Positions 9,987-18,379 are shown, counted from the stretch's first letter. The stretch is 55,183 bases of DNA from Oscillospiraceae bacterium (GCA_028704415.1 JAQWFM010000007.1:1-55183), one strand, 5' to 3'. Numbers and translations are program-made. The notes: generated by a model from the sequence alone, not told the origin.

Positions 9987-10601
9987 ATGAGAACCGCCAT
10001 CATTGAACGCAATACCTCCGAAAGCCAGGTTACAGTCCGTTTAGCCCTGGATCAGACCTATGAGACGCAGGATCCGTCGGATAAGCCCGGCGTCAGGAGA
10101 ATCAGCAGCGGGCAGCCCTTTCTTGACCATATGCTGAATCAGGTTGGCCGGCATGGGAATTTTTATCTCAATATCCAGGCGCAGGGTGATCTGGAAATCG
10201 ATTCTCATCACACGACCGAGGACATTGGTTTAACCTTAGGGCTGGCGCTGAAAGCGGCTCTGGGTGAACGGCGCGGGATTGTCCGCTATGGAGCCGCGCT
10301 GGTGCCGCTGGATGAAGCTCTCTGCAGGGTGGTGATCGATTTGTCCGGCCGGCCGTTTTTATATAGTGACCTTAAGCTGTCTGCCCCGGTGCTGGGCAGC
10401 TTTGAGACGGAGACAGTCACCGAGTTCTACCGCGCGCTGGCCAACACTTCCGGGATGACTTTACATGTTGAATGTCTGCACGGTGTCAATACGCATCACA
10501 TTATCGAGGCATCCTTCAAAGCGTTCGGGCGCGCCCTGCGCCAGGCCATAGCTTTGGACCCGGGCATCACCGGGATCCCGTCTACCAAAGGTTTGCTGTA
10601 G
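9987..10601 (+). CDS. hisB: Imidazoleglycerol-phosphate dehydratase
   Basis: Manganese enzyme that dehydrates imidazole glycerol phosphate to imidazole acetol phosphate. 204 residues, the usual monofunctional length, without the N-terminal phosphatase domain of enterobacterial HisB. The duplicated metal motifs are seen as DSHHTTED and NTHHIIEASFKAFGRAL, with FLDHML near the N-terminus. AAAAGGAG lies upstream of the ATG. Its substrate is the product of HisH-HisF, which are missing from this operon. Confidence 0.96.
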   Translation: MRTAIIERNTSESQVTVRLALDQTYETQDPSDKPGVRRISSGQPFLDHMLNQVGRHGNFYLNIQAQGDLEIDSHHTTEDIGLTLGLALKAALGERRGIVRYGAALVPLDEALCRVVIDLSGRPFLYSDLKLSAPVLGSFETETVTEFYRALANTSGMTLHVECLHGVNTHHIIEASFKAFGRALRQAIALDPGITGIPSTKGLL

Positions 10602-10726
10602 CTCTTGGTTGTCAATCTGCGTTACAATGTAAAAGTCCGGCCGGACCGTGCCGTTTCAAACCCGCTGTCCGCCGCGCAAGTTCAGGCCGTCAGGGACTAG
10701 TACCCGCGCCTGCCATGGAGGGACCT

Positions 10727-11620
10727 ATGCACGATTTATTGGGGGACACATCGTTTATTACTTTGCCGCGCCTGTCATCCGGCAAAGTGCGTGAGATGTA
10801 TGATTTAGGTGACAGCCTGCTGATGGTTGTGACCGACCGTATCTCTGCCTTTGACGTGGTATTTGATCAGCTGGTGCCGGATAAGGGCAGGGTGTTAAGT
10901 GGCATCTCGGCTTTCTGGTTTAATTATCTGCAGTCTGTTATGCCCAATCACTTGCTGACCACTGATCCGGCTTTATATCCGGCCATAACCGCTCCCTGGC
11001 GCCAGCAGCTGGAAGGCCGCTCCATGCTGGTTCAAAAAGCCCAAATGCTGCCGGTCGAGTGTATTGTCAGAGCCTATCTGGATGGTTCCGCCCTTAAAGA
11101 ATACCGCGCTTACGGCACGGTAGCCGGTGAGACCATGCCGGCGGGATTAAGGCAGGGAGATAAACTGCCCCGGCTGCTGTTTACACCTTCCACCAAAGAA
11201 GAAAGCGGGCATGACCGCAACATTACCCGTGAGGAATTAGCTCATTTGATTGGCCGCCAGGCAGCGGAACTGCTGGCTGACCGCAGTCTGGCCCTGTTTG
11301 CCGCGGCCGAGGCTCACGCGCAGGCCGCTGATATTATTCTGGCGGACAGTAAGTTTGAGTTTGGCTATATTAATGGAGAGCTGGTGGTGGCCGATGAGCT
11401 GTTTACCCCGGATTCATCACGCTTCTGGGACCAGAAACTTTACCGGCCCGGCGGGCCTCAGGCAAGCTTTGACAAGCAGTATCTCCGCGATTACCTGGAG
11501 ACCCTTGACTGGGATAAAACCTACCCGGCACCGGCACTGCCGCAGGATGTAATCCGTAAAACTGCCAGCCGCTACCGGGAGGCTTATGAGCGCCTGACCG
11601 GACATCCTCTGGCAGACTGA
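10727..11620 (+). CDS. purC: Phosphoribosylaminoimidazole-succinocarboxamide synthase
   Basis: Purine-pathway enzyme that joins aspartate to CAIR, giving SAICAR. The start at 10727 follows TGGAGGGACCT and gives 297 residues, the long form shared with yeast Ade1-like enzymes. Signature segments are SGKVREMYDLGDSLLMVVTD near the N-terminus, VECIVRAYLDGSALKEY and FTPSTKEESGHD, then DSKFEFGYINGELVVADE. The frame stays open upstream to 10472, but that part overlaps hisB and is not conserved. It sits where hisH is often found (between hisB and hisA). The link is chemical: AICAR arises both from SAICAR and from the HisH-HisF reaction. Confidence 0.95.
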   Translation: MHDLLGDTSFITLPRLSSGKVREMYDLGDSLLMVVTDRISAFDVVFDQLVPDKGRVLSGISAFWFNYLQSVMPNHLLTTDPALYPAITAPWRQQLEGRSMLVQKAQMLPVECIVRAYLDGSALKEYRAYGTVAGETMPAGLRQGDKLPRLLFTPSTKEESGHDRNITREELAHLIGRQAAELLADRSLALFAAAEAHAQAADIILADSKFEFGYINGELVVADELFTPDSSRFWDQKLYRPGGPQASFDKQYLRDYLETLDWDKTYPAPALPQDVIRKTASRYREAYERLTGHPLAD

Positions 11621-11639
11621 TAGATTAGGAGTCATTTGC

Positions 11640-12788
11640 ATGCAGCTATATCCAGCCATAGATCTTCTGGACCGTTCGGTGGTGCGCCTGCGCGAAGGCG
11701 ATTACCGGCAGGTTCAGACGTACACTGACGAAGTTCTGTTTGTTGCCCAAAGCTTCCGGCGCCAGGGGGCCGACTGGTTGCATCTGGTGGATCTGAATGC
11801 GGCTCGCGGTGAGACGGCAGTCAACCGGGATCTCATTGCCGCAGTTTGTCAGCTCCCGGATCTTAAGGTTCAGACTGGCGGCGGCATCCGCTCCCTTGCC
11901 ACCATTGAAGCGTTATTGAGCGCTGGGGTCAGCCGCTGTGTCATCGGGACCGCCGCCGTCAGGGACCCGGCCATGACCGCTGAAGCCCTGCGCCGCTGGC
12001 CGGATCAGATTGCCATCGCCGTAGATAGCCGTGAGGGCCATATCCGCGTCCAGGGCTGGACAGAAGACAGTGGGCTGGATTTAAGCAGCTTTGCGCTCCA
12101 GATGAAACAGGCAGGCGCTAAAACCCTGATTTTCACGGATATCAGCCGGGATGGCTTACTAAAGGGACCGGCTGTGGCAGAAACCAAAAAACTCAAGGAC
12201 CTGACTGGCCTGGAGGTTATTTTGTCAGCCGGGATCAGTTCTGCCGCTGATATTGCCGCCGCGCGTGATGCTGGTCTGGACGGGGCCATTTTGGGCCGGG
12301 CGCTGTATGAGGGCAAGGTGGATCTGGCGCGTGCCCTGCGGCTGGCCCGGCAGGCGCCGGAACCGGTCCCTGCTGCAACCGGTACCGCCGGTGACGAGGC
12401 GCCGCTGGCAGCGGCCTGGTCACCATTGGCGGTTCAAAGCCCCCAGATATGGCAGGCCCTCAAAAAAGATGCGGCTGGACTGGTCTGCGCGCTGGCGGTT
12501 GACGCAGCCACAGGGGCCGTCCTGATGCAGGCATATCAGGACCAGACAGCCTTGACCCGCACCCTTGAAACTGGTCTGCTGCACTATCATTCCCGCAGCC
12601 GTAACTGCCTTTGGCTTAAGGGAGAAAGCAGCGGCCATTATCAGCACGTTCAGACCATTCAAGTGGATTGTGACGGCGATTGCTTACTATATCGGGTGCA
12701 AGCAGATGGCCCGGCTTGTCATACCGGCGCATACAGCTGCTTTTTTCGCAGTCTGGAAGATTTTTCGGAACGTGCCGGCCTGACCTGA
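11640..12788 (+). CDS. hisAI: HisA-HisI fusion: ProFAR isomerase / phosphoribosyl-AMP cyclohydrolase
   Basis: A 382-residue fusion. Residues 1-240 form the HisA barrel: catalytic Asp in LYPAIDLLD, TGGGIRS, and the second acid in FTDISRDGLLKGP. A proline/alanine-rich linker (about 240-275) leads to HisI (about 280-382), with the zinc-site motifs HYHSRSRNCLWLKGESSGH, VDCDGDCLLY and ACHTGAYSCFF. Cyclohydrolase acts before the isomerase, so the fusion joins two near-consecutive steps. hisF normally lies between hisA and hisI; here the two are joined and hisF is gone. The start follows TAGGAG at the usual spacing, 19 bp after purC. Confidence 0.94.
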   Translation: MQLYPAIDLLDRSVVRLREGDYRQVQTYTDEVLFVAQSFRRQGADWLHLVDLNAARGETAVNRDLIAAVCQLPDLKVQTGGGIRSLATIEALLSAGVSRCVIGTAAVRDPAMTAEALRRWPDQIAIAVDSREGHIRVQGWTEDSGLDLSSFALQMKQAGAKTLIFTDISRDGLLKGPAVAETKKLKDLTGLEVILSAGISSAADIAAARDAGLDGAILGRALYEGKVDLARALRLARQAPEPVPAATGTAGDEAPLAAAWSPLAVQSPQIWQALKKDAAGLVCALAVDAATGAVLMQAYQDQTALTRTLETGLLHYHSRSRNCLWLKGESSGHYQHVQTIQVDCDGDCLLYRVQADGPACHTGAYSCFFRSLEDFSERAGLT

Positions 12789-12857
12789 ACGGCCAGCCCC
12801 CAATACCCTAACCGCCTAATAGCCGGTTAAATGCCGGATACGGAGAAGGAGAGCTAT

Positions 12858-13151
12858 ATGAGTGATATTGGCAAGATGATGGACGAATTATATGCGGTTG
12901 TTAAAGACCGCCAGGCCAACCCCCGGGAGGGTTCCTATACAAATTATCTATTTGATAAGGGTATAGATAAGATTTGTAAAAAAGTGGGCGAAGAAAGTGC
13001 AGAGGTTATTATCGCATCTAAAAACAACGCTCCGGATGAGATCATCTATGAAGTCAGCGATCTGCTGTACCACCTCAATGTGTTGCTGGTGGATCGCGAT
13101 GTGACCTGGCAGGCAATTGCAGATGAACTGGCCAGCCGCCGGGAAAGATGA
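12858..13151 (+). CDS. hisE: Phosphoribosyl-ATP pyrophosphatase
   Basis: All-alpha MazG-like pyrophosphatase that converts phosphoribosyl-ATP to phosphoribosyl-AMP, the second step of the pathway. 97 residues from the ATG at 12858, which has AAGGAGAG upstream. [13 protein letters not shown] and [13 protein letters not shown] carry the metal-binding acidic residues. It is separate here although it is fused to HisI in many bacteria. It precedes asnA by 12 bp. Confidence 0.93.
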   Translation: MSDIGKMMDELYAVVKDRQANPREGSYTNYLFDKGIDKICKKVGEESAEVIIASKNNAPDEIIYEVSDLLYHLNVLLVDRDVTWQAIADELASRRER

Positions 13152-13163
13152 GGAACAGCTAAA

Positions 13164-14168
13164 ATGCCTTCAGTTTTTCCCGCCACTTATCAACCGGTGT
13201 TGAATTTATATGAAACTCAGTCAGCCATTGAGTTAATCAAGTATACCTTCAGCGGTCGATTGGCAGATGCGCTGAACCTCAAGCGGGTCAGTGCCCCGCT
13301 GGTGGTATCTCCGGAAACCGGCTTAAATGACAATTTGAACGGGGTGGAGCGTCCGGTTGGCTTTGATATGCCCTATATAGCCGGGCAGGGCGAAATTGTC
13401 CAGTCATTAGCCAAGTGGAAACGCTACGCTTTGTGGCGCTATGACTTTTACTGCGGCAAAGGCCTGTATACGGATATGAATGCGATTCGCCGGGATGAGG
13501 AACCGGATAATCTCCATTCAATTTATGTGGATCAGTGGGACTGGGAAAAGGTCATGGCTGCCAATGAACGTCATGAGGCCTTCCTGGTTGATACGGTTAA
13601 GGACATTATGCTGGCCATCGTTGGGACGCAGGCGGCACTGAAGGCCCGCTTTAAAGGGTTACCGCCCATGTACAGCAGTGAGGTCAGTTTTGTGCACAGC
13701 CAGGATCTTGAGGACCGGTGGCCTGACCTTACGCCGGAACAAAGAGAACAGGCGTATGTCCGCGAACACCCGGTGACCTTTATTATTGGTATCGGAAATA
13801 AGCTGAAGTCCGGCTTACCGCATCAGCTGAGAGCTCCGGATTATGATGACTGGAGCCTGAACGGCGATTTGCTGCTGTGGTCGGATATTCTGGGCCGCGC
13901 GGTGGAACTGTCCTCTATGGGCATCCGGGTGGATCCGGCTGCTATGGAACGGCAACTAAGCGTGGCAGGCTGCCAGGCCCGCCGGCAACTGCCCTTTCAT
14001 CAATTACTGCTTGACGGACAACTGCCCCAGACCATAGGCGGCGGTATTGGCCAGTCCAGACTCTGTCTGCTGTTACTGGGCAAAGCTCATATTGGCGAAG
14101 TTCAATCCTCCGTCTGGGACCGACAAACCGAGCTGGCCTTTGAAAAACAGGGCGTAACTTTGTTGTGA
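13164..14168 (+). CDS. asnA: Aspartate-ammonia ligase (asparagine synthetase A)
   Basis: Makes asparagine from aspartate, ammonia and ATP; related to class II aminoacyl-tRNA synthetases. 334 residues, the full family length. Recognised by YETQSAIELIKYTF, LNDNLNGVERPVGFD, DMNAIRRDE, and the C-terminal ATP-site segment IGGGIGQSRLCLLLLGK. It closes the his operon only 12 bp after hisE, an unusual partner; both pathways use nitrogen-rich amino acid precursors, but co-regulation is inference. Confidence 0.95.
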   Translation: MPSVFPATYQPVLNLYETQSAIELIKYTFSGRLADALNLKRVSAPLVVSPETGLNDNLNGVERPVGFDMPYIAGQGEIVQSLAKWKRYALWRYDFYCGKGLYTDMNAIRRDEEPDNLHSIYVDQWDWEKVMAANERHEAFLVDTVKDIMLAIVGTQAALKARFKGLPPMYSSEVSFVHSQDLEDRWPDLTPEQREQAYVREHPVTFIIGIGNKLKSGLPHQLRAPDYDDWSLNGDLLLWSDILGRAVELSSMGIRVDPAAMERQLSVAGCQARRQLPFHQLLLDGQLPQTIGGGIGQSRLCLLLLGKAHIGEVQSSVWDRQTELAFEKQGVTLL

Positions 14169-14228
14169 CGGCGGCCTGAAGGCAGGAGTAAATGCGGCCT
14201 TGTGGAGGGTAAAGCTGTTGTCACTGCG

Positions 14229-14257
14229 TTGACAGTGGAAAACCGCTATGCTATTAT
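14229..14257 (+). promoter_or_regulatory. Promoter of rpmG-secE-nusG
   Basis: Near-consensus TTGACA, 17 bases, TATTAT, with TGC directly before the -10. Expected start near 14264, about 55 bases before rpmG. Confidence 0.88.
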
Positions 14258-14318
14258 ATCTAGGCTCTGCCCATAGAGCATTATTTTTTATGGAGAAATT
14301 CGTAGAGGAGATTCAGAT

Positions 14319-14486
14319 ATGGCGGGAAAAGCTGGTGCAAGAGAAAAAATCACTCTGGCCTGCACCGAGTGCAAACAGAGAAACTATATCACCAAAAAAA
14401 ACAAAAAGAACACCCCCGACCGTTTGGAACTGAAAAAATACTGTCCGTTCTGCAAAAAGCAGACCGTTCATCGCGAGACCAAGTAA
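14319..14486 (+). CDS. rpmG: Ribosomal protein L33
   Basis: Small large-subunit ribosomal protein, 55 residues, missed by length filters. It starts [10 protein letters not shown] and has two zinc-ribbon pairs, CTEC (residues 15-18) and CPFC (42-45), so this is the zinc-binding form. The ending VHRETK is typical. AGAGGAG lies ten bases before the ATG. The order rpmG-secE-nusG is the standard bacterial one. Confidence 0.95.
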   Translation: MAGKAGAREKITLACTECKQRNYITKKNKKNTPDRLELKKYCPFCKKQTVHRETK

Positions 14487-14581
14487 GCAGCTTTAATGAC
14501 AGGAAGCGGCGTTTCCTTACAGATACGTCAGCCGGGCAGATTGCCGCAGCTTAACGATGACGCAAGTAAAGGGTGGAACAG

Positions 14582-15019
14582 ATGGCAAAACAGGACTCGG
14601 AAAGGCGCCCGGCTGCTAAAGAGGCAGCACCAAACAAGAAGAGCGCCAAAATAAACGGCAAAAGTAAAAAGCCCAGCGTTTTTAAACGGATGGGGAAGTA
14701 TTTCCGTGAGCTCAAAGCTGAACTGAAACGGGTTATCTGGCCTGGTAAGGAAAAGATGAAGCAATCCGCTGCAGTTGTGCTCGCTATCATTTTGGCCTCT
14801 GCCGTACTGATCTGGATAGTGGACGCCCTGATGACTCAAATACTGACAGCCGGCGGCTTTTACAGCACCACTTCGTCGACTACCGCGGCGACCACCGCGG
14901 CTGTTACGGAAACGGCGGAAACTACCGCGGACAGCCAGTCAACGGAGAGTGCTGACAGTAGTGAAAGCGTAACCGTTACGGTTGCTGAAACCACTGCCGC
15001 TGCCACTACCGGCAACTGA
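14582..15019 (+). CDS. secE: Preprotein translocase subunit SecE with long Ser/Thr tail
   Basis: Single-spanning SecE that clamps SecY in the translocon. The conserved amphipathic stretch FRELKAELKRVIWPGKEKMKQS is followed by one membrane helix (about residues 60-85: VVLAIILASAVLIWIVDALM). The protein is 145 residues, against 60-75 in most Bacillota, because of a basic N-terminal region of about 35 residues and a C-terminal tail of about 48 residues made almost only of Thr, Ser, Ala, Glu and Val. By SecE topology that tail would lie outside the membrane. Start taken at the ATG at 14582, after AAAGGGTGG; a GTG at 14573 lies inside the ribosome binding site. Confidence 0.9.
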   Translation: MAKQDSERRPAAKEAAPNKKSAKINGKSKKPSVFKRMGKYFRELKAELKRVIWPGKEKMKQSAAVVLAIILASAVLIWIVDALMTQILTAGGFYSTTSSTTAATTAAVTETAETTADSQSTESADSSESVTVTVAETTAAATTGN

Positions 15020-15041
15020 GCAGCTGCTTCTGGAGATGAAA

Positions 15042-15794
15042 ATGACAGATTTATTAAACAACAGCGTGACGCCTGATGTTGATTCGCAGACCCCAGGGGC
15101 TGCGGATGCGCTTAAGGCGGCTGACATGACTGAATATCCTTCATCAGCTGATGATTTGCAAAAGCAGGCTTCAGACACCAGGTTTGCTGAGTTGGAGGGC
15201 CCGGATGAAAGCAGCCGGCAGCCTGAGCAGCTAAGTGATGAGGAGCGGGAAGCAAGGGATGCCGCTGAAGATGAAGGAGACGAAGCTAAGTGGTACGTCA
15301 TCCATACATATTCCGGTTATGAAAATAAGGTCAAGGAGACGCTGGAACAGATCGTCGAAAACCGCGATTTGCATGCTTTCATCAAGGATATCTCAGTGCC
15401 GATGGAAGAGGTCGTTGAGGTTAAGGACGGCAAGCGCAAAACCAGCATGAAAAAGATTTATCCAGGTTATGTGCTGGTCAAAATGGTACTGAATGATGAA
15501 ATTTGGTACATTGTGCGCAATACCAGAGGGGTGACCGGTTTTGTGGGCCCTAATTCCCGGCCGGTTCCTTTGACCGAGGAAGAGCTGGCTATGATGGGCA
15601 TGGAAGCAAACTGGGAACCTGTGGTTGATTATAGTGTGGGCGATTCCGTCAAGGTTATCAACGGGCCTTTGGAGAGCTTTATCGGCACCGTTGACGCCAT
15701 CAGCACCGAGAAGAAAAAGGTGCGCGTGATGGTTTCAATGTTCGGCCGGGAAACGCCGGTTGAGCTTGATTTTACCCAGGTCATCAGGCTATAA
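15042..15794 (+). CDS. nusG: Transcription termination/antitermination factor NusG with acidic extension
   Basis: Binds RNA polymerase across the clamp and modulates pausing and Rho action. The NGN domain begins near residue 84 (KWYVIHTYSGYENKVKETLE) and contains IYPGYVLVKMVLNDE and the WYIVRNTRGVTGFVG loop. The KOW domain (VGDSVKVINGPLESFIGTV) closes the protein. At 250 residues it is about 75 longer than usual because of an acidic, low-complexity N-terminal region. The start at 15042 follows TGGAG with six bases between; upstream in-frame codons overlap secE. The true start could be further in, but no better site is visible before the NGN domain. Confidence 0.92.
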   Translation: MTDLLNNSVTPDVDSQTPGAADALKAADMTEYPSSADDLQKQASDTRFAELEGPDESSRQPEQLSDEEREARDAAEDEGDEAKWYVIHTYSGYENKVKETLEQIVENRDLHAFIKDISVPMEEVVEVKDGKRKTSMKKIYPGYVLVKMVLNDEIWYIVRNTRGVTGFVGPNSRPVPLTEEELAMMGMEANWEPVVDYSVGDSVKVINGPLESFIGTVDAISTEKKKVRVMVSMFGRETPVELDFTQVIRL

Positions 15795-15820
15795 TTGTAA
15801 AGTTCGGCTCAAAGCACAAT

Positions 15821-15916
15821 AACAGCCCCGGGGGCTGTTGCGGGCCGCGGTTAATTGAATTAAACAGGGCTGTCTGACAGCGCCTGTTTAAGATATAAAG
15901 CCGGCGTTAAGCCGGA
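15821..15916 (+). promoter_or_regulatory. Structured leader before rplK
   Basis: Three hairpins in a row: AACAGCC/GGCTGTT (15821-15839), TTAAACAGG with inner GCTGT/ACAGC and CCTGTTTAA (about 15860-15891), and CCGGC/GCCGG (15901-15915). None has a T-run, so they look like leader structure rather than terminators. L1 is known to bind leaders of L11/L1 operons in several bacteria; that this is such a site is inference. Confidence 0.45.
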
Positions 15917-15942
15917 AAACAACCCATTGGGAGGTGGAAGAT

Positions 15943-16371
15943 ATGGCAAAAAAGATTGCCGGATATGTAAAATTGCAGATTCCTGCAGGAAAAGCAACGC
16001 CAGCCCCACCGGTAGGACCAGCTCTTGGACAGCACGGAATCAGCATTCCGCAGTTTGTTAAAGAGTTTAATGAGAGAACAGCTAAAGACGCCGGTTTGGT
16101 TATCCCAGTAGTTATTACTGTCTATGCTGACCGTTCGTTTACTTTCATTACAAAGACTCCTCCGGTACCGGTATTGCTGAAAAACGCCTGCAAGCTTAAC
16201 GCTGGTTCAGGTCGGCCTAACCGTGAGAAAGTTGCGAATATTCCGATGTCGGAGGTTCGCAAGATTGCCGAGTTAAAGATGGTTGACACTAATGCCGCTG
16301 ATATCGATGCGTGCTGCCGGATGGTAGCGGGCACTGCGCGCAGCATGGGCATTGTGGTAGTTGACGATTGA
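15943..16371 (+). CDS. rplK: Ribosomal protein L11
   Basis: Part of the GTPase-associated centre of the large subunit; binds 23S rRNA near thiostrepton's site. 142 residues, the normal length. The N-terminal domain has [23 protein letters not shown] and FVKEFNERT; the C-terminal RNA-binding domain ends [10 protein letters not shown]. Start at the ATG at 15943 with GGGAGGTGG upstream. rplA follows 19 bp later. Confidence 0.97.
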   Translation: MAKKIAGYVKLQIPAGKATPAPPVGPALGQHGISIPQFVKEFNERTAKDAGLVIPVVITVYADRSFTFITKTPPVPVLLKNACKLNAGSGRPNREKVANIPMSEVRKIAELKMVDTNAADIDACCRMVAGTARSMGIVVVDD

Positions 16372-16390
16372 GCGGGGGAGAGTTTGCGAT

Positions 16391-17080
16391 ATGAAACACG
16401 GGAAGAAGTATAATGCAGCCGCTGCACAGGTAGACCGCAATGCCGGTTATGAAGCGCAGCAAGCTTTGGATTTACTGACTAAAATCGCTTCCGCAAAATT
16501 TGATGAAACTGTTGAACTTCATCTTACCCTGGGCGTGGACAGCCGGCACGCGGATCAGCAGGTCCGTGGCGCGGTGGTCCTACCTAACGGAACGGGTAAA
16601 ACGGTCAGAGTTTTGGTGTTTGCCAAAGGCCAGAAAGCCGATGAAGCCAGAGCCGCCGGCGCTGATTTTGTTGGGGATGATGATCTGGTTCAAAGAATTA
16701 CCGGTGAGAGCTGGTTTGATTTTGACGTAGTCATTGCAACCCCGGATATGATGGGCACTGTTGGCCGTCTTGGCCGTGTATTAGGTCCTAAAGGCCTGAT
16801 GCCTAACCCTAAAGCCGGCACCGTTACCATGGATGTTACCCAGGCAGTCACGGAGGCTAAGGCTGGTAAGATTGAGTACCGGCTGGATAAAAGCAATATC
16901 ATTCATTGCGCTATTGGTAAGGTCAGCTTTGGCCCTGAAAAGCTATATGCCAACTATCGCGTACTGATGGATGCGGTGCTTAAAGCCAGACCGTCCGCGG
17001 CAAAAGGTCAGTACATCAAATCAGCAACGTTGACTTCAACCATGGGTCCTGGGCTCCGTTTGGGAACCACTAAACTTTAA
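16391..17080 (+). CDS. rplA: Ribosomal protein L1
   Basis: Forms the L1 stalk at the exit side of the ribosome and in many bacteria represses its own operon by binding mRNA. 229 residues. Recognised by [46 protein letters not shown] and [19 protein letters not shown]. Start at the ATG at 16391 after GGGGGAG; an upstream frame to 16361 overlaps rplK. Confidence 0.97.
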   Translation: MKHGKKYNAAAAQVDRNAGYEAQQALDLLTKIASAKFDETVELHLTLGVDSRHADQQVRGAVVLPNGTGKTVRVLVFAKGQKADEARAAGADFVGDDDLVQRITGESWFDFDVVIATPDMMGTVGRLGRVLGPKGLMPNPKAGTVTMDVTQAVTEAKAGKIEYRLDKSNIIHCAIGKVSFGPEKLYANYRVLMDAVLKARPSAAKGQYIKSATLTSTMGPGLRLGTTKL

Positions 17081-17116
17081 GTCTGGTTGACAAAATCTGA
17101 TTAGTCCAGTAATATA

Positions 17117-17262
17117 AAGAATCGTGACCAAAGACAGCAGGTGTCCGTTTGGACCTAACAGTTCCTGCCCAGGTACGGATTTGATGAGAGACATACTCTG
17201 AACAGATTTGTATCCTTCCTGTCTTTGGACAAGAAGGATATTTTTTATAAGGAGGTAAGGTT
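17117..17262 (+). promoter_or_regulatory. Ribosomal protein L10 leader with attenuator
   Basis: The 180-base gap before rplJ carries the L10 leader seen in Bacillota. CCAAAGACAG (17128-17137) pairs exactly with CTGTCTTTGG (17219-17228) to close the structure. Inside lie GCAGGTGTCC and the downstream CCTGCCCAGGT pieces. L10(L12)4 is known to bind such leaders and repress the operon. A terminator hairpin overlaps the 3' side (listed separately). Confidence 0.85.
17211..17246 (+). terminator. Attenuator hairpin in the L10 leader
   Basis: TATCCTTC (17211-17218) and GAAGGATA (17233-17240) form a stem followed by six T. Its loop contains the 3' strand of the leader's closing helix, so both structures are topologically linked. 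It ends 18 bases before rplJ. Confidence 0.8.
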
Positions 17263-17263
17263 C

Positions 17264-17824
17264 ATGCCCAGCAATAAGATTCTTGAAGTCAAGAAGGCTC
17301 AGGTCAGCGGATTGGCGGATGAATTGAAAGAGGCTTTGACCCTGGTCGTGGCGGATCACCGCGGTTTGACGGTTGAACAGGATACTGAATTGCGCAAAGC
17401 AGTGCGGGAAGCTGGTGTTGAATATAAAGTCGTTAAGAACACCATGCTGAAGCTGGCTGCTAAGCAAGCCGGGATAGCCGGAATAGATGACTTGTTTACC
17501 GGACCCAGCGCGGTTGCATTCAGCAAAAATGATGTCATTGCCCCGGCCAAGATCATGCAGCAGTATGCTGATAAGTTTGAAAAATTTGAGATCAAGGGCG
17601 GCTATACGGATGGTAAAGTCAGCAGCCTGGCAGACATTAAAGCACTGGCTTCAATTCCGCCGGTTGAGGTTTTGTATGGCAAGTTAGTCGGCAGCCTGAT
17701 TTCGCCGATTGCAGGTTTGGCGATGCTGCTTGATCAGATTCGCCAAAAGACGGAAGAGGCCGGCGCAGAAACAGCGGCTGCTGTGGTAGCGGTTAATGCC
17801 GGTTCGGAGACAGCGGAAGCCTGA
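17264..17824 (+). CDS. rplJ: Ribosomal protein L10
   Basis: Base of the L7/L12 stalk; anchors L12 dimers through its C-terminal helix and binds 23S rRNA and L11. 186 residues. The N-terminal domain has LADHRGLTVEQDTELRKAVRE-like content (VVADHRGLTVEQ) and YKVVKNTMLKLA; the C-terminal helix ends in an Ala/Glu-rich tail. Start at the ATG at 17264 with AAGGAGG upstream; the frame open to 17225 lies in the leader hairpin and is not used. Confidence 0.96.
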   Translation: MPSNKILEVKKAQVSGLADELKEALTLVVADHRGLTVEQDTELRKAVREAGVEYKVVKNTMLKLAAKQAGIAGIDDLFTGPSAVAFSKNDVIAPAKIMQQYADKFEKFEIKGGYTDGKVSSLADIKALASIPPVEVLYGKLVGSLISPIAGLAMLLDQIRQKTEEAGAETAAAVVAVNAGSETAEA

Positions 17825-17878
17825 ACAGCTTTAAATAATGGTTAAAAATCAATGATGACATAATGGGAGGATCTATCC

Positions 17879-18259
17879 ATGGCTAGTGAGAAAATTCAGA
17901 AATTTATTGATGAAGTTAAAAGCCTCAGTGTGCTGGAGCTCAATGAGCTCGTTAAGGCGCTGGAAGAAGAGTTTGGCGTATCCGCAGCTGCCGTTGCCGT
18001 TGCGGCTCCTGGTGCCGCAGGTGGCGCTGCTGCTGAGGTGGAAGAGCAAACTGAGTTCACGGTTGAGCTCAAAGCTGCCGGACCTCAGAAAATTGCGGTT
18101 ATTAAGGCTGTCCGTGAGCTGACTGGTCTGGGGCTGAAAGACGCCAAGGCTTTAGTTGATGAAGCACCTAAGCCTGTAAAAGAGAATGTCAGCAAGGAAG
18201 AGGCTGAAGCGGCTGTTGCTAAGCTGAAAGAAGCCGGCGCAGAAGTCGAGCTCAAGTAA
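17879..18259 (+). CDS. rplL: Ribosomal protein L7/L12
   Basis: Stalk protein that recruits and stimulates translation GTPases. 126 residues: N-terminal dimerisation domain ([26 protein letters not shown]), an Ala/Gly-rich hinge (about 38-55), and the C-terminal domain with [20 protein letters not shown] and the factor-binding helices. GGGAGG lies upstream. It is followed by a terminator and not by rpoB. Confidence 0.97.
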   Translation: MASEKIQKFIDEVKSLSVLELNELVKALEEEFGVSAAAVAVAAPGAAGGAAAEVEEQTEFTVELKAAGPQKIAVIKAVRELTGLGLKDAKALVDEAPKPVKENVSKEEAEAAVAKLKEAGAEVELK

Positions 18260-18279
18260 ACGATATTCGGATCAATTGA

Positions 18280-18316
18280 AAGAGACCGACAGCTACAAAC
18301 TGCCGGTCTCTTTTTC
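18280..18316 (+). terminator. Intrinsic terminator after rplL
   Basis: AGAGACCG/CGGTCTCT stem followed by TTTTTCCTTT. It closes the rpmG-rplL transcription region. Confidence 0.9.
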
Positions 18317-18379
18317 CTTTACTGGAATAGCCTGAGCTGGAATTGAAACTGGCATGATGATGGAGGCCATGGCACGATT

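Noticed and set aside
14248-14554. Two 61-residue frames near rpmG
   Set aside because: They overlap the certain 55-residue L33 gene in other frames.
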